A DNA stretch of 53,390 nucleotides from Fidelibacterota bacterium (GCA_022561485.1 JADFRD010000007.1:1-53390); one strand, 5' to 3'; numbered from the stretch's first letter, positions 35,239-45,966 are shown. Translations and numbers: made by a program. The notes: generated by a model not told the origin, from the sequence alone.

Positions 35239-36669
35239 TCAATACCGATATTCTTCCTTTTTGAATGGACCGTTTTTGTTAACACCAATATAATCTGCCT
35301 GATCGTCCGTTAACTTTGTTAATGTGACTCCCAGTTGGCCTAAATGCAAATGTGCCACTTCTTCATCCAGTATCTTTGGCAGCAGATAAACACCCATTTG
35401 GGGTCTATCCTTCGCTAAAGCAATCTGGGCCAAAACCTGGTTTGTAAATGAATTTGACATGACAAAACTTGGATGTCCGGTGGCGCATCCCAAATTCACT
35501 AACCTGCCTTCTGACAAGACAAAAATCTGGTGACCATCTTCGAACGTATAACGGTCAACCTGTGGTTTGATATTTTCTTTCTGAACTAACGGATCATTGT
35601 TTAATGCACTTATTTGAATTTCATTATCGAAATGACCAATGTTACAAACGATCGCCTGGTCTTTCATCCCTTTCATATGCTCAAACGTAATAATATCCTT
35701 ATTGCCGGTTGCCGTCACATAAATATTGGCTTTCGGCAATGCTTGCTCAACGGTTATGACTTCATAACCTTCCATAGCAGCCTGTAATGCACATATGGGG
35801 TCTACCTCTGTAACTAATACACGAGCACCAAATCCCCGCATAGACTGGGCGCAGCCTTTACCAACATCACCATAACCACAGACCAAGACTACTTTTCCGG
35901 AAATCATCACATCCGTGGCGCGCTTGATGCCATCAGCCAGTGATTCCCTGCATCCATAAATATTGTCAAATTTTGATTTTGTTACAGAATCATTCACATT
36001 ATAAGCCGGAAACAACAGGGTCCCATCCATTTTCATTTGTTCCAACCGATGCACACCGGTTGTGGTTTCTTCTGAAACACCAATGATTTTTTCTGCTACT
36101 TTATGCCAATGCCGATTATCTTTTTCCAATACTTCCCGGAGGAGTTTTTCAATAACAATTTCTTCTTCAATGTCTGTTTCAATAGGCGGAGCTTCACCAT
36201 GTTCAGCCATATAATTTTCCAAGTCATACCCCTTGTGAATGAGTAATGTGGCATCGCCGCCATCATCCACAATTAAATTTGGGCCGCTCTCATCCGGAAA
36301 CGTCAGAGCCTGTATCGTGCACCACCAGTATTCTTCCAGTGTCTCTCCTTTCCAGGCATATACAGGAACACCACTATCAGCAATGGCGGCGGCGGCGTGA
36401 TCTTGCGTAGAAAAAATATTGCAGGATGCCCACCGAATATCGGCGCCCAGTTCCCGCAATGTTTTGATCAAAATTGCTGTTTCGACGGTCATGTGGAGAG
36501 AACCGGTCAATTTTAATCCGGCAAGGGGCTTTTCTGAACCATATTTTTCTTTGGCAGTCATCAATCCGGGCATTTCTTTTTCTGATACGGAAATCGCTTT
36601 ACGCCCGGCTTCCGCCAAGCTGATGTCAGCTATTTTGTAGGGTAAATTTTCATAAATAGTGTTACTCAC
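35239..36669 (-). CDS. ahcY: S-adenosyl-L-homocysteine hydrolase
   Basis: Hydrolyses S-adenosylhomocysteine to adenosine and homocysteine, closing the methylation cycle; NAD+-dependent, cytoplasmic. The 476 aa are the long bacterial/plant-like form with the insertion around [31 protein letters not shown] (about 113-143). The NAD loop is [15 protein letters not shown] (263-277). Substrate residues include GVHRLEQM and [17 protein letters not shown]. The C-terminal [10 protein letters not shown] is canonical. The start is GTG at 36669, with GGAG about 6 bases upstream. metK precedes it by 18 bases, so the SAM-making and SAH-clearing enzymes are co-transcribed and end at the terminator at 35186. 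Confidence 0.97.
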   Translation of the reverse strand: MSNTIYENLPYKIADISLAEAGRKAISVSEKEMPGLMTAKEKYGSEKPLAGLKLTGSLHMTVETAILIKTLRELGADIRWASCNIFSTQDHAAAAIADSGVPVYAWKGETLEEYWWCTIQALTFPDESGPNLIVDDGGDATLLIHKGYDLENYMAEHGEAPPIETDIEEEIVIEKLLREVLEKDNRHWHKVAEKIIGVSEETTTGVHRLEQMKMDGTLLFPAYNVNDSVTKSKFDNIYGCRESLADGIKRATDVMISGKVVLVCGYGDVGKGCAQSMRGFGARVLVTEVDPICALQAAMEGYEVITVEQALPKANIYVTATGNKDIITFEHMKGMKDQAIVCNIGHFDNEIQISALNNDPLVQKENIKPQVDRYTFEDGHQIFVLSEGRLVNLGCATGHPSFVMSNSFTNQVLAQIALAKDRPQMGVYLLPKILDEEVAHLHLGQLGVTLTKLTDDQADYIGVNKNGPFKKEEYRY

Positions 36670-36687
36670 CTATGCTCCAATTCAATT

Positions 36688-37869
36688 TTAAATAATGTTA
36701 TGTAATTCATCTATCATATCTGTTTTCTCCCAAGTAAATCCTTCATCTTCACGTCCAAAATGGCCATAGGCTGCAGTTTGTCGGTATCTGGGTTTCTTCA
36801 AGTCCAAATGGTTAATAATGGCGCTGGGCTTTAATGGAAATATTTCCCGGGCTTTTTCAGTCAATACATTGTCATCCATTTTCCCTGTCCCGAAGGTTTT
36901 GACATAAAATGATATTGGTTCAGCGACGCCAATACTGTAGGAAATCTGAGTCTCACACTTTTCAGCCAATTCGGCTGCGACAATATTCTTGGCAATGTAT
37001 CTGGCCATATACGTGGCTGAACGATCCACTTTTGAAGGATCTTTTCCGGAGAATGCCCCTCCACCGTGGGGCGCATAACCGCCATAAGTATCTACAATTA
37101 TTTTACGCCCTGTTAGTCCTGTATCTACTGCTGGACCACCTAATACAAACCGGCCGGTTCCGTTGATGATAAAATCATCATTATACTCCATTCCATATTT
37201 TTCCAAAACGGGCTTAATAATATTATTTATCACTTCTGATTCAACAAAAGCATGCTCATTTGTTTCGGACCCATATTCTGATAACATATCTTTATGCTGT
37301 GTCGCAATAACCACTTTTGCCACGCCAATAGGTCCGGAATGATTGTATTCAACACTCACTTGTGATTTTCCATCGGGGCGGAGCCAAGGCATCGTTCCAT
37401 TTTTACGGAGTTTGGCTAACCGTTCTGTTAAACGATGGGATAAATGAATGGGCAAGGGCATTAATTCCGGCGTTTCTTTGCAGGCATAGCCAAACATCAC
37501 TCCTTGATCCCCAGCTCCTTGCTCTTCAAACAATCCTTTACCTTCATCAACCCCCTGGGAGATTTCCGGGCTTTGAGCATGGATGCTGGTAATGACTTTT
37601 ACTTCTTCATTATCCATGCCATAGGATACGTTGATGTATCCAATATCTGTCAATACCTCTTTTACGACACGTTCGACTTCAACAAAGCCTTTGGTCGTTA
37701 CTTCCCCGGAAACAACTATCAGCCCCGTGGTCGCCAGTGTTTCGCAGGCAACACGCGAATTGGGATCTTTTGTTAATAAATCATCCAAAATAGCATCGGA
37801 AATAGCATCACAGACTTTGTCCGGATGGCCTTCCGTTACGGATTCAGATGTAAATAGATATTTGCTCAT
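36688..37869 (-). CDS. metK: S-adenosylmethionine synthetase
   Basis: Makes SAM from methionine and ATP. The 393 aa are full length. Signature motifs: TEGHPDKVCD (12-21, ATP-binding His15), the hexapeptide GAGDQG (118-123), and GGGAFSGKDPSKVDRSA (the P-loop-like second signature, about 262-278). First gene of metK-ahcY. The 100-base spacer before it is too short to hold a typical SAM riboswitch, and none is seen. Confidence 0.97.
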   Translation of the reverse strand: MSKYLFTSESVTEGHPDKVCDAISDAILDDLLTKDPNSRVACETLATTGLIVVSGEVTTKGFVEVERVVKEVLTDIGYINVSYGMDNEEVKVITSIHAQSPEISQGVDEGKGLFEEQGAGDQGVMFGYACKETPELMPLPIHLSHRLTERLAKLRKNGTMPWLRPDGKSQVSVEYNHSGPIGVAKVVIATQHKDMLSEYGSETNEHAFVESEVINNIIKPVLEKYGMEYNDDFIINGTGRFVLGGPAVDTGLTGRKIIVDTYGGYAPHGGGAFSGKDPSKVDRSATYMARYIAKNIVAAELAEKCETQISYSIGVAEPISFYVKTFGTGKMDDNVLTEKAREIFPLKPSAIINHLDLKKPRYRQTAAYGHFGREDEGFTWEKTDMIDELHNII

Positions 37870-37970
37870 AATATTAAATTACTTAGTGAATGATAAGGAA
37901 AATTTACCTTTACCGTTAAATGCCCTCCAAACTCCTCTTGTATGAATGAATAAATTAAATAATGTTATTA

Positions 37971-38258
37971 TTAGTGTAAGTTTAGTTTCTCTTTTACTTT
38001 TATGACTCTTGAAATCATTTTATCAACAGCACGGTCAATGGATTTCGTTACATTATCTGTTGTTTCTTTTACATTCAATTGTCGTGATGGCATTGACAAA
38101 TTGAGTTCTGCCGTAAAAGTATTATTTTCGTGCAACAAAATTATCTGACATTTAGTAACTCGGTTAAACACCTTATTAATTCGCTGCACTTCTGTTTCGG
38201 CATAGTTTTTTAAGTTGTCCGGGGCATGAAAATGGCGTGCTGTAAACTCAACGACCAT
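37971..38258 (-). CDS. hpf: Ribosome hibernation-promoting factor (short form)
   Basis: A 95-aa short HPF/RaiA-family protein that binds the decoding region of inactive 70S ribosomes. The start ATG at 38258 is chosen because AAGGAGA lies about 6 bases upstream; an in-frame GTG at 38273 would absorb that RBS. Landmarks: FTARHFHAPDNLKNYAETEVQRI (about 5-27) and the C-terminal KSIDRAVDKMISRVIKVKEK, the usual basic helix. It lies 17 bases after pckA on the same strand. Co-expression of a starvation ribosome factor with a gluconeogenic enzyme would fit carbon limitation; that is inference. Confidence 0.9.
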   Translation of the reverse strand: MVVEFTARHFHAPDNLKNYAETEVQRINKVFNRVTKCQIILLHENNTFTAELNLSMPSRQLNVKETTDNVTKSIDRAVDKMISRVIKVKEKLNLH

Positions 38259-38275
38259 GAGATCTCCTTTCACTT

Positions 38276-39892
38276 TTACTGATTAATTTTAGGTCCTGCA
38301 TTTAGAATGGCAGGATCATCAATTTCATATTGAGCAAAGTTTCTCTGGAATTTTTCGACAAGTTTTTTTGCTGTTTGATGATACTCATCAACATTTTGCC
38401 AGGCATTCGTTGGTAGAAGTATATCTTCCCCTATTCCGTCCAGTTTTTTTGGTATCTGTACACCAAAATAAAGATCTTCTACACATTCCTCAGATTCAAT
38501 ACTGCCATCAAGTATTCTATGAATAATTTTTCTTGTGATGGGAAGGCTGATCCGTTTAGCGCCGGAGCTGGCATTGGCGCCGATCCAACCGGTATTAACC
38601 AAATAACAGGGTACATTGTACTTATTCATCTTCTCACTGAGTAATTCAGCATATTTTAAGGGATGCAGCGTTAAAAAGGGGCCTCCAAAACAGGGAGAAA
38701 ATGTTGCTACCGGCTCGGTGATTCCCCTTTCAGTACCGGCCACTTTTGCGGTGTAACCACTGATAAAATGATACATAGCTTGTTCCGGAGATAATTTAGA
38801 AACAGGAGGAAGAACACCGTAAGCATCACAGGTTAAAAAGATAATGGTTTTCGGATGCCCGGACATGGAAGGTTTTCCCTGGCCATAGATAGAATTGTCA
38901 ATGTGATTCAACGGATAAGACACACGCGTATTTTCTGTTTTTGACCTATCTGAAAAATCCGCTATTCTTGTTCGTTCATCATAAACGACATTTTCCAGTA
39001 ATGCACCATGGCGAATTGCGTGATAGATATCCGGTTCATGTTCCGGATTAAGATCGATTACTTTCGCATAACAACCGCCTTCAAAATTAAAAATACCATC
39101 ATCTGACCAACCGTGTTCATCATCTCCAATCAAGGGTCTTTCCGGGTCGGTGCTTAAGGTGGTTTTACCTGTTCCACTCAAGCCAAAAAAGATAGCCGGA
39201 TTTTTTCCATTTTTATCTACATTTGCAGAACAATGCATTGATAAAACACCCTTCAAGGGTAAATAATAATTCATCACTGAAAAAATGCCCTTTTTCATTT
39301 CACCGCCATATTCTGTCCCTCCAATGATCGCTATCCGTTTACCCAAATGAAAAATGATGAATGTTTTTGAATTCATTCCGTATTCTTCAAATTTTTGGTT
39401 ATAAACATCCGAAGCGTTAATAATGGTGAAATCAGGCACAAAGCCATCTAATTCATTTTTCTCCGGACGAATGAACATGTTGTGAACAAAATGTGCCTGC
39501 CAGGCTTTTTTCGCTATCATTCTTACATTTAACCTGTAATTAGGATCGGCACCGGCATAACCATCAAAAACGTAGGTATTTGAATCATCTGCATGATTGT
39601 AATATTCCACAACCTTCGAGTATAAATCATCAAATATGGATTCATCCAATTTAACGTTCACCGGCCCCCACCAGAGAAGGTTATTGGACGTTTCTTCATC
39701 CACAATATATTTATCTTTGGGAGAACGGCCGGTATACCGTCCTGTATCAACCATGATAGCTCCATTCATCCCCATTTTACCTTCTTTATGCAAAATGATA
39801 TTTTCTATAATACCTTCTACAGGTAAGTTTCTGAGGACCTTGTTGACATTCGTTAAGCCAATTTTATCTAACCCTATTTCTTTGCCCATCAT
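38276..39892 (-). CDS. pckA: Phosphoenolpyruvate carboxykinase (ATP)
   Basis: Converts oxaloacetate and ATP to PEP and CO2, the first step of gluconeogenesis. The 538 aa match the ATP-type enzyme. Visible: [17 protein letters not shown] (48-64), [12 protein letters not shown] (metal-site Lys), MHCSAN (219-224), kinase loop [11 protein letters not shown] (237-247), metal Asp pair in LIGDDEHGW (254-262) and the adenine-site stretch [12 protein letters not shown]. The start may be ATG at 39892 or the next codon; AGGAG lies upstream. xer lies 19 bases upstream. pckA and hpf form the 3' end of this minus-strand block. Confidence 0.96.
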   Translation of the reverse strand: MMGKEIGLDKIGLTNVNKVLRNLPVEGIIENIILHKEGKMGMNGAIMVDTGRYTGRSPKDKYIVDEETSNNLLWWGPVNVKLDESIFDDLYSKVVEYYNHADDSNTYVFDGYAGADPNYRLNVRMIAKKAWQAHFVHNMFIRPEKNELDGFVPDFTIINASDVYNQKFEEYGMNSKTFIIFHLGKRIAIIGGTEYGGEMKKGIFSVMNYYLPLKGVLSMHCSANVDKNGKNPAIFFGLSGTGKTTLSTDPERPLIGDDEHGWSDDGIFNFEGGCYAKVIDLNPEHEPDIYHAIRHGALLENVVYDERTRIADFSDRSKTENTRVSYPLNHIDNSIYGQGKPSMSGHPKTIIFLTCDAYGVLPPVSKLSPEQAMYHFISGYTAKVAGTERGITEPVATFSPCFGGPFLTLHPLKYAELLSEKMNKYNVPCYLVNTGWIGANASSGAKRISLPITRKIIHRILDGSIESEECVEDLYFGVQIPKKLDGIGEDILLPTNAWQNVDEYHQTAKKLVEKFQRNFAQYEIDDPAILNAGPKINQ

Positions 39893-39911
39893 CGTCCTTT
39901 TTTCTCCTTAT

Positions 39912-40820
39912 TTAATCACCATGAGGATGAGCTTGTTTATAAATCTCTTTCATTTTTTCCGGTTGAATATGTGTATACACCTGGGTGGAAGATAGACTGC
40001 TATGCCCCAACAAATCTTTCAGTGCTCTGATGTCTGCTCCCCGCTCAAGCATATGAGTTGCGAATGAATGTCGTAATGTATGGGGACCGAGTGATAATCC
40101 ATCAGTTACTTGTTGAAAATATATTTTCACTCTTCTCTGGACTGTTCTAATTGAAATACGCCTATTTTTAATACCTACAAAACATGGTTCTGTTCTTTCA
40201 GCAGTTCGCAGATTAATTCCTCTTTTTTGCCAATAATATTCTAGTGAAAGTTTGGCACGATTTCCATAAGGAATCAATCTCTCTTTTTGTCCTTTTCCTA
40301 AAACTCGTATCAATTGTTGTTCAAACTGAAAATCACCAAAATTCAATTGTACCAGTTCACTTAAACGCATTCCAGTGCTGTAAAATAATTCTAATATTGC
40401 TTTGTCACGAATACCATTCATTGTGCCCAAATCAGGAATGTTCATCAGTTCATCAATCAGTTTTTCACTGATGAAAACAGGCAATGATTTAGGTGTCTTT
40501 GGCGTTCGGACTTCTGCAGCCGGATTCACATCAATAATATTATTGGATAAAAGGTATTTGAAAAAAGACTTAATTGTCGCCAGGCGCCTTGCAACTGTTT
40601 TGCTGGCGAAACCTACTTCAAACTCCCTGCCTAAAAAATGACGAATGGTTTGCTTATCTACATCCTTAACCGACCATATGGATTTACCCATGTATGAAGT
40701 CATAAATGAACGAAAGCGATTAAGATCGTGATTGTACGATTTGAGTGTATGGACAGAATACCCTTTTTCTTTTTCAATGTAATTTTTGAAATCTGTTATG
40801 TAAATGTCCGGGTTAGCCAT
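39912..40820 (-). CDS. Tyrosine recombinase XerC/XerD family
   Basis: A 302-aa site-specific recombinase likely resolving chromosome dimers at dif. An N-terminal SAM-like core-binding domain (about 5-95) precedes the catalytic domain with the full set: Arg152 (STGMRLSEL), Lys176 (VLGKGQKER), His247 and Arg250 (LGPHTLRHSFATHML), His273 (LGHSSLSSTQ) and nucleophile Tyr282 (VYTHI). The length and core location between housekeeping genes fit a chromosomal Xer rather than a phage integrase. It overlaps the rluD-like gene by 8 bases. XerC and XerD cannot be separated by eye, and a single-Xer system is possible. Confidence 0.92.
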   Translation of the reverse strand: MANPDIYITDFKNYIEKEKGYSVHTLKSYNHDLNRFRSFMTSYMGKSIWSVKDVDKQTIRHFLGREFEVGFASKTVARRLATIKSFFKYLLSNNIIDVNPAAEVRTPKTPKSLPVFISEKLIDELMNIPDLGTMNGIRDKAILELFYSTGMRLSELVQLNFGDFQFEQQLIRVLGKGQKERLIPYGNRAKLSLEYYWQKRGINLRTAERTEPCFVGIKNRRISIRTVQRRVKIYFQQVTDGLSLGPHTLRHSFATHMLERGADIRALKDLLGHSSLSSTQVYTHIQPEKMKEIYKQAHPHGD

Positions 40821-41781
40821 AATGCTGTTTTAAATGATCTAACAATGCCTGCATATCGGCGGGTAGCTCCGTTTCAAACTTAACAATTTTTCCTGTTTCC
40901 GGATGACTAAAAGAAATCTTTTTTGCGTGCAATGCATGACGTCCTAATTGTTTTACCATTTCTTTAAGATCCTTTTGCACTTCGGGTAAAAATCCTTTTG
41001 TTCTGTTGAACCCTCCTTTGTATTTCATATCATGTACGATAGGATGGTGAACATGTTGACAATGAACTCTGATTTGATGGGTACGACCTGTTTTTGGATA
41101 GAATTCCAAAAAGCTCATATAACGAAAAAAGTTTAAAACTTTATAATGTGTTTCTGCGCTCTTTCCACGTGCGTCAACGTGATAAGATGTCGGATCTTTT
41201 TTACTGCGACTGATGGCAGCATTGATGACTCCTTCATTCTTTTTCCATTCCCCCCAAGTCAAACCAACGTATGTTTTTGATACTAATCTATTTTGAAATT
41301 GATCTGCGATGATGCGATGAGCTTTATTGGTTTTTGCTGTAACAATGAGTCCTGATGTCTCCTGGTCTAATCGATGCACAATCCCCGGCCTTAATGGTCC
41401 ATTGACTGTTGATAATTCATTATAATGATATTTTAATCCATGCACCAATGTTCCTGATGATTGGCCGGTTCCCGGATGAACAATCAAACCTGACGGTTTA
41501 TTAATGATAAGGATCGAATCATCTTCATATACAATTTCTAAAGGAATTTTTTCAGGTATAATTTCCGGTATGTCTGCTCCATCTTCCATCTGTTCAATCG
41601 TAATAACGTCACTATTTTGAAGCCGGTAACCTGTTTTTACACCAGAGTTGTTGACCATAATAATCATATTTTTAATCATTTTCTGAATTCGTGATCGCGA
41701 TAAATCGGGAAAAATAGTTACTAAATAATGATCCAGACGTTTTTGATCGTCGTCTGAATAAACCAGTTTGTTTATATTCAA
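40813..41781 (-). CDS. rluD: RluA/RluD-family 23S rRNA pseudouridine synthase
   Basis: Isomerises uridine to pseudouridine in large-subunit rRNA; RluD-like by layout. The 322 aa have an N-terminal S4 RNA-binding domain (about 14-72), the catalytic motif GIVHRLDQETSGLIV (133-147; Asp139), and TGRTHQIRVHCQHVHHPIVHD. The start is TTG at 41781, overlapping the lspA stop as TTGA; the lspA-rluD neighbourhood is widespread. The target position is inferred from family only. Confidence 0.9.
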   Translation of the reverse strand: MNINKLVYSDDDQKRLDHYLVTIFPDLSRSRIQKMIKNMIIMVNNSGVKTGYRLQNSDVITIEQMEDGADIPEIIPEKIPLEIVYEDDSILIINKPSGLIVHPGTGQSSGTLVHGLKYHYNELSTVNGPLRPGIVHRLDQETSGLIVTAKTNKAHRIIADQFQNRLVSKTYVGLTWGEWKKNEGVINAAISRSKKDPTSYHVDARGKSAETHYKVLNFFRYMSFLEFYPKTGRTHQIRVHCQHVHHPIVHDMKYKGGFNRTKGFLPEVQKDLKEMVKQLGRHALHAKKISFSHPETGKIVKFETELPADMQALLDHLKQHYG

Positions 41782-42251
41782 GAAACTGCTTTTGCCTTGA
41801 GTTTCGGTTGAATAAAAAATGAAAAATATAGAAAAATAGACATTCCAACTGTCACAGAAGAATCAGCTACATTAAAAATATACCAATGAAAATCACCAAA
41901 CATAAAATCCAAAAAATCCACTACTTTACCGAATAGTATTCTATCAATTAAATTTCCAATCGCTCCACCCAAAATCATGGCGAGTGAAAATCTGATTAAT
42001 AAATGACTGTCTTTTTCCTTCCAAAGGTACCAAACGAGGAAAATTGTCAGTAAAATTGATAAGGAAGTGAACACATAAATACCTCCGGGGAAATTTAACC
42101 CAAAAGCCATTCCGTCATTTGTTACATAGGTTAGATGAAAAAAATTCGGTATAACCGGAATTGAATCGTAGAGAGAAAAGTATGAGCGTGTTAGCGCTTT
42201 GGTAATTTGGTCCAGGATCACGACAATAGCGCTCACCTGCAGTATTTTCAT
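41778..42251 (-). CDS. lspA: Lipoprotein signal peptidase (signal peptidase II)
   Basis: Membrane aspartic protease that removes lipoprotein signal peptides after lipidation. The 157 aa have four hydrophobic segments. Catalytic aspartates are Asp112 (GKVVDFLDF) and Asp130 (FNVADSSVTVG), with the conserved Asn in GGAIGNLIDR (95-104). It has several likely substrates in this window (genes at 194, 8558 and 32194). The ATG follows one base after the dksA-like stop; the stop overlaps the rluD start. Confidence 0.95.
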   Translation of the reverse strand: MKILQVSAIVVILDQITKALTRSYFSLYDSIPVIPNFFHLTYVTNDGMAFGLNFPGGIYVFTSLSILLTIFLVWYLWKEKDSHLLIRFSLAMILGGAIGNLIDRILFGKVVDFLDFMFGDFHWYIFNVADSSVTVGMSIFLYFSFFIQPKLKAKAVS

Positions 42252-42252
42252 G

Positions 42253-42648
42253 TTAAGTTGTTAAGTTAAGTTTATCTTTTGTTTTACAGTCAACACATTT
42301 AGTCGCATTTGGAACTTCGATCATTCGTTCTTCTGCTATTAACTCACCGCAAATATTACAAACACCAAACTCTGCTTTATCAATGCGTTCCAACGCCAGT
42401 GAAAGATTATTATAATAATCACTTTCGCGGCTCATGAGCATATAATTCTTTTCCTTTTCAAAGGAATCAGAACCTGCATCAGCCATATGTACACTGTAAA
42501 CAGAATCTTGAGAGAGGCCTGCTTTTGGGTTTCCTTTATCTAACAGACTTTCCTTGATTTCATCCATATCTCTGGTGACTTCATCCATCCTGTTTAAAAT
42601 GGTTTTACGAAATTTGTTCAATTTTACTTTTGAATATTTTTTAGCCAC
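42253..42648 (-). CDS. TraR/DksA-family zinc-finger transcription regulator
   Basis: A 131-aa protein that should bind in the RNA polymerase secondary channel. An N-terminal coiled coil (about 5-95) ends in a C4 zinc finger: Cys97, Cys100, Cys118 and Cys121 (VCNICGE ... KCVDC). The tip region MADAGSDSFEKEKN (about 55-68) has the DAGSD/DxxDx-like acidic tip typical of the family. The start is GTG at 42648 with AAAGGA 7 bases upstream. It is co-transcribed between ileS and lspA, an arrangement also seen in other bacteria. Confidence 0.88.
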   Translation of the reverse strand: MAKKYSKVKLNKFRKTILNRMDEVTRDMDEIKESLLDKGNPKAGLSQDSVYSVHMADAGSDSFEKEKNYMLMSRESDYYNNLSLALERIDKAEFGVCNICGELIAEERMIEVPNATKCVDCKTKDKLNLTT

Positions 42649-42660
42649 AATTTTTCCTTT

Positions 42661-45600
42661 CTAAGTATTCTTTCGTTCAATACTTATTGTTAATTCTTGT
42701 CCCTGAATATTTAAAGTAGATTCGTATTCACCTTTTTCTTTTGAACCCGTTAATTCTACCGCTAATGTTTCATTACAAAAGAATTCTTCAAATTCTTTAA
42801 CCGCATTACCTACAGGACCATCGAGTAAACCGTGAATAATAATGCGATCTTCTACCGCGAAATTAGCATTTTTTCGCATGATTTGCACGTGACGAATGAG
42901 ATCACGCACCATTCCTTCTCGAAGCAATTCTTCATTCAATTCAGTCGTTAAAGCAACAATCACTCCACCATCCATTTCAGAAGTATAACCATCAGCAGAT
43001 TTCATTTCAACAATGAACGCATCTTTTTCCAAGATCAACGTTTCATCTTCAATGGTTAGTTCAACTGATTTTTGTGACTGCAGGGAACTGACCAATTCAT
43101 TTACGTCCATGGTGCTAATGGAATTTCTAATATCATTCAAGCGTTGTCCATATTTTTGCCCCAAAATGGGAAGATTCGGTTTAACATTATATTTGATGAG
43201 ATCCATTGCTGAAGTTGTTCTTTCCATCTGCTTTACATTCAGTTCTTCCAAAATCACCTTTTTATTTTCTTTAATAAATGTATGAATGTTATCGTTATCA
43301 ACAAAATAAATTAATTTAGCCAGCGGTTGACGAATCTTGAGATTGGCCTTATTTCTGGCAGATCGGGCAAGTTCAACAATCTTCCGCATGGCGTCAACCT
43401 GATCCATTAACGTATCATCTATTTTTGCTTTATCTACATTGGGGAAGTCGCATAAATGAATACTTTCCGGAACATTACCTACTGAATTTCTTACCAGATT
43501 CTGATAAATATTTTCCGTAACAAATGGCAAACTGGGCGCTAAAACTCTGATGGTGGTAAAGAGTACTTCATACAGTGTGTGGTACGCAGCCAGCTTATCA
43601 CTATCGTCTTCCGTTTTCCAAAATCGTCGCCTGTTTCTCCGTATATACCAGTTGGATAAATCATCTAAAAACGTATCAAATGTTTTCATAAATTTGTCCA
43701 CTCGAAATGATTCATATGCTTTTTGTGCATCACCGATCATCACATGCATTTTAGAAATAATCCATTTATCCAAAACGGTCCAGTCATTTTTATTGCATGA
43801 TCTATTCTCAGGTGAAAATCCATCTACAGCCGCGTACGTAGCAAAAAATGAATAAGAATTCCATAGCTGAATCAATTTTTTACGGACTCCGTCGGCGTGT
43901 TCATAACCAAACAATAAATTGTGTTCCACATTCTGTGAAGCATACATCCAGCGCATAACGTCCACACCCATTTTTTCCGCAGCATCGTCAAACCAAATCG
44001 TATTGCCCCAAGATTTGTGCATGTCCCGACCGGTTTTATCTTTCACCAGTGCATGACCTAATAATGTTTTAAAAGGTGCTGTTTCTTCCAGGCATGCGGA
44101 CATGGCTAATAGAGAATAAAACCAGTTCCTGAATTGGCCCGGAAAACATTCAGTAATGAAATCGCCGGGAAACCATTTTTTCCAATAATTTTTATCAGTT
44201 GTATATCCCAATGTAGAAAAAGGAACAATTCCTGCATCCAGCCACGGATTGCCGACATCCTTAATGCGTTCACCAATCAAACCGGTTTTCGGGTGCTTGA
44301 TTTTCACTTTATCAATCCACGGACGATGGGGGGTATGACCTTCAAATTCATCCCAGCCTTCTACGGCCAGTTCCTTTAATTCTTCACGGGATCCAACCAC
44401 ATAAAACGATTCATCTTCAAAGGTCCAAATAGGCAATGCCAATCCCCAGAAACGCTTTTTGGAAATCATCCAGTCGCCCATATTGTCCAGCCATTCATGC
44501 TCACGATCCTGACCCCATTCGGGAATCCATTCAATGTCGTCAACAATTTTCTTGATCTTATCCCGCCAGTCCATATTAATATACCATTCATCCACCAAAC
44601 GGAAAACGAGTTCATCACCGGACCGCCAGCAATGGGGATAAATGTGAGGATAATCTTCCACATAAACGAGGAATCCCCGCTTTTTCAGATCATCAATAAT
44701 AGCTTGGGTCGTTTCCGGATTCGTGGCTGTTTTGCCTTCCAGCCAGCCAAATTTTTCAATAAACTTTGATTCTCCATCGAGAGGAGCAATATTAACCAAT
44801 CCCAGTTTTTTCCCAACCTTATGGTCTATATCCCCGCAGCCTGGAGCCATATGAACCATACCCGTTCCTTCACCGGCAACGACGATGTCATTTCCGATAC
44901 TGTCTTTACCGGGATCGATCACACGATGCTGATTGACTGCATAAGCGTTTTTTTCTTTTAATTCATCATTGATAAACGGAAAACCACCTGGTTCGTTTTG
45001 GGCTTCCAACTCATCAAATGGGCCTTCATATTCCCAGCCAACCATTTCAGATCCTTTGATGGTACCCAATTCTTCATAACCGCCGCGTTCCTTGAATATT
45101 TGAGCAATGGTCTTCAGTTTTGGGACTCCGTCCACCCATTGTTTCTTTTCTTTAAATTGTTTCTCCAAACGCTGGTATTCCAGGTTTTCTTTTGCTAAAT
45201 AATAAATAGATCCATCAGCGGCTTTAAGTTTAATATAATCAAGATCAACATTCACCCCAACGACGACATTCGATGTTAACGTCCAGGGTGTCGTTGTCCA
45301 AATGAGTAAATATTCATTATCCCGACTTTTGAGTGGAAATCGAACAAAAACTGATTTATGCGCTACGAGCTTCCGCCCTTCCACTATTTCCATTTGTGAA
45401 TAAGATGTGCCAGACCGACCGCTCCAGGGAACAACATCATTCCCGCGATACACTTTTCCTTCGTTAAACAGCTTTTTTAAAAATGCCCAGATAGTATAAT
45501 TATTTTCATCGGACATGGTAAAGTATGAATTTTCCCAATCCATCCAATAACCCAGACGAACAGATTGCTCCGTTTGAATATCCGAATATTTTCGGACCCG

Positions 45601-45966
45601 CTCTTTACAAAGATTGACAAATTTTTCGATGCCGAACTCTTCCACTTCCCGTTTGGTTTTAAATCCGAGTTCTTTTTCCACTTCAATTTCAACCCAAAGA
45701 CCTTGGCAGTCAAACCCATTCTGATAACGCAGCTCATGACCAGTCATTGCTTTATAACGGTTGTAGATATCTTTGAGCGTTCTGCCCCAGGCGTGGTGGA
45801 CGCCCATGGGGTTATTTGCCGTTATGGGACCGTCGATAAAAGACCATTTTGGTTTACCTTTATTTAAGGCTACACGTTTATTAAAAATGTCGTTTTTTTC
45901 CCAGAACTCGAGGATATCGTGTTCTAGTTTTACAAAGTCAACTTTCGGATTTACTTTTTCTATCAT
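42661..45966 (-). CDS. ileS: Isoleucyl-tRNA synthetase, divergent type
   Basis: Charges tRNA-Ile. 1101 aa, longer than typical bacterial IleRS (about 940). The class I HIGH motif appears as MGVHHAWGRT (54-63) and KMSKS as DMHKSWGN (about 646-653), variants of a recognised divergent IleRS clade. The editing domain is present: LIWTTTPWTLTSNVVVG (about 223-239) and GTGMVHMAPGCGD. The anticodon-binding region follows WNSYSFFATYA and WYIRRNRRRFW. A C-terminal extension of roughly 150 residues ends in a beta-rich segment. Start ATG at 45966; dksA, lspA, rluD and xer follow in the same direction. No second ileS is visible, so this is presumably the housekeeping enzyme. Confidence 0.92.
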   Translation of the reverse strand: MIEKVNPKVDFVKLEHDILEFWEKNDIFNKRVALNKGKPKWSFIDGPITANNPMGVHHAWGRTLKDIYNRYKAMTGHELRYQNGFDCQGLWVEIEVEKELGFKTKREVEEFGIEKFVNLCKERVRKYSDIQTEQSVRLGYWMDWENSYFTMSDENNYTIWAFLKKLFNEGKVYRGNDVVPWSGRSGTSYSQMEIVEGRKLVAHKSVFVRFPLKSRDNEYLLIWTTTPWTLTSNVVVGVNVDLDYIKLKAADGSIYYLAKENLEYQRLEKQFKEKKQWVDGVPKLKTIAQIFKERGGYEELGTIKGSEMVGWEYEGPFDELEAQNEPGGFPFINDELKEKNAYAVNQHRVIDPGKDSIGNDIVVAGEGTGMVHMAPGCGDIDHKVGKKLGLVNIAPLDGESKFIEKFGWLEGKTATNPETTQAIIDDLKKRGFLVYVEDYPHIYPHCWRSGDELVFRLVDEWYINMDWRDKIKKIVDDIEWIPEWGQDREHEWLDNMGDWMISKKRFWGLALPIWTFEDESFYVVGSREELKELAVEGWDEFEGHTPHRPWIDKVKIKHPKTGLIGERIKDVGNPWLDAGIVPFSTLGYTTDKNYWKKWFPGDFITECFPGQFRNWFYSLLAMSACLEETAPFKTLLGHALVKDKTGRDMHKSWGNTIWFDDAAEKMGVDVMRWMYASQNVEHNLLFGYEHADGVRKKLIQLWNSYSFFATYAAVDGFSPENRSCNKNDWTVLDKWIISKMHVMIGDAQKAYESFRVDKFMKTFDTFLDDLSNWYIRRNRRRFWKTEDDSDKLAAYHTLYEVLFTTIRVLAPSLPFVTENIYQNLVRNSVGNVPESIHLCDFPNVDKAKIDDTLMDQVDAMRKIVELARSARNKANLKIRQPLAKLIYFVDNDNIHTFIKENKKVILEELNVKQMERTTSAMDLIKYNVKPNLPILGQKYGQRLNDIRNSISTMDVNELVSSLQSQKSVELTIEDETLILEKDAFIVEMKSADGYTSEMDGGVIVALTTELNEELLREGMVRDLIRHVQIMRKNANFAVEDRIIIHGLLDGPVGNAVKEFEEFFCNETLAVELTGSKEKGEYESTLNIQGQELTISIERKNT

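Noticed and set aside
37870..37970. Possible SAM riboswitch upstream of metK
   Set aside because: The spacer is only about 100 bases and shows no recognisable SAM-I or SAM-II core or following terminator.
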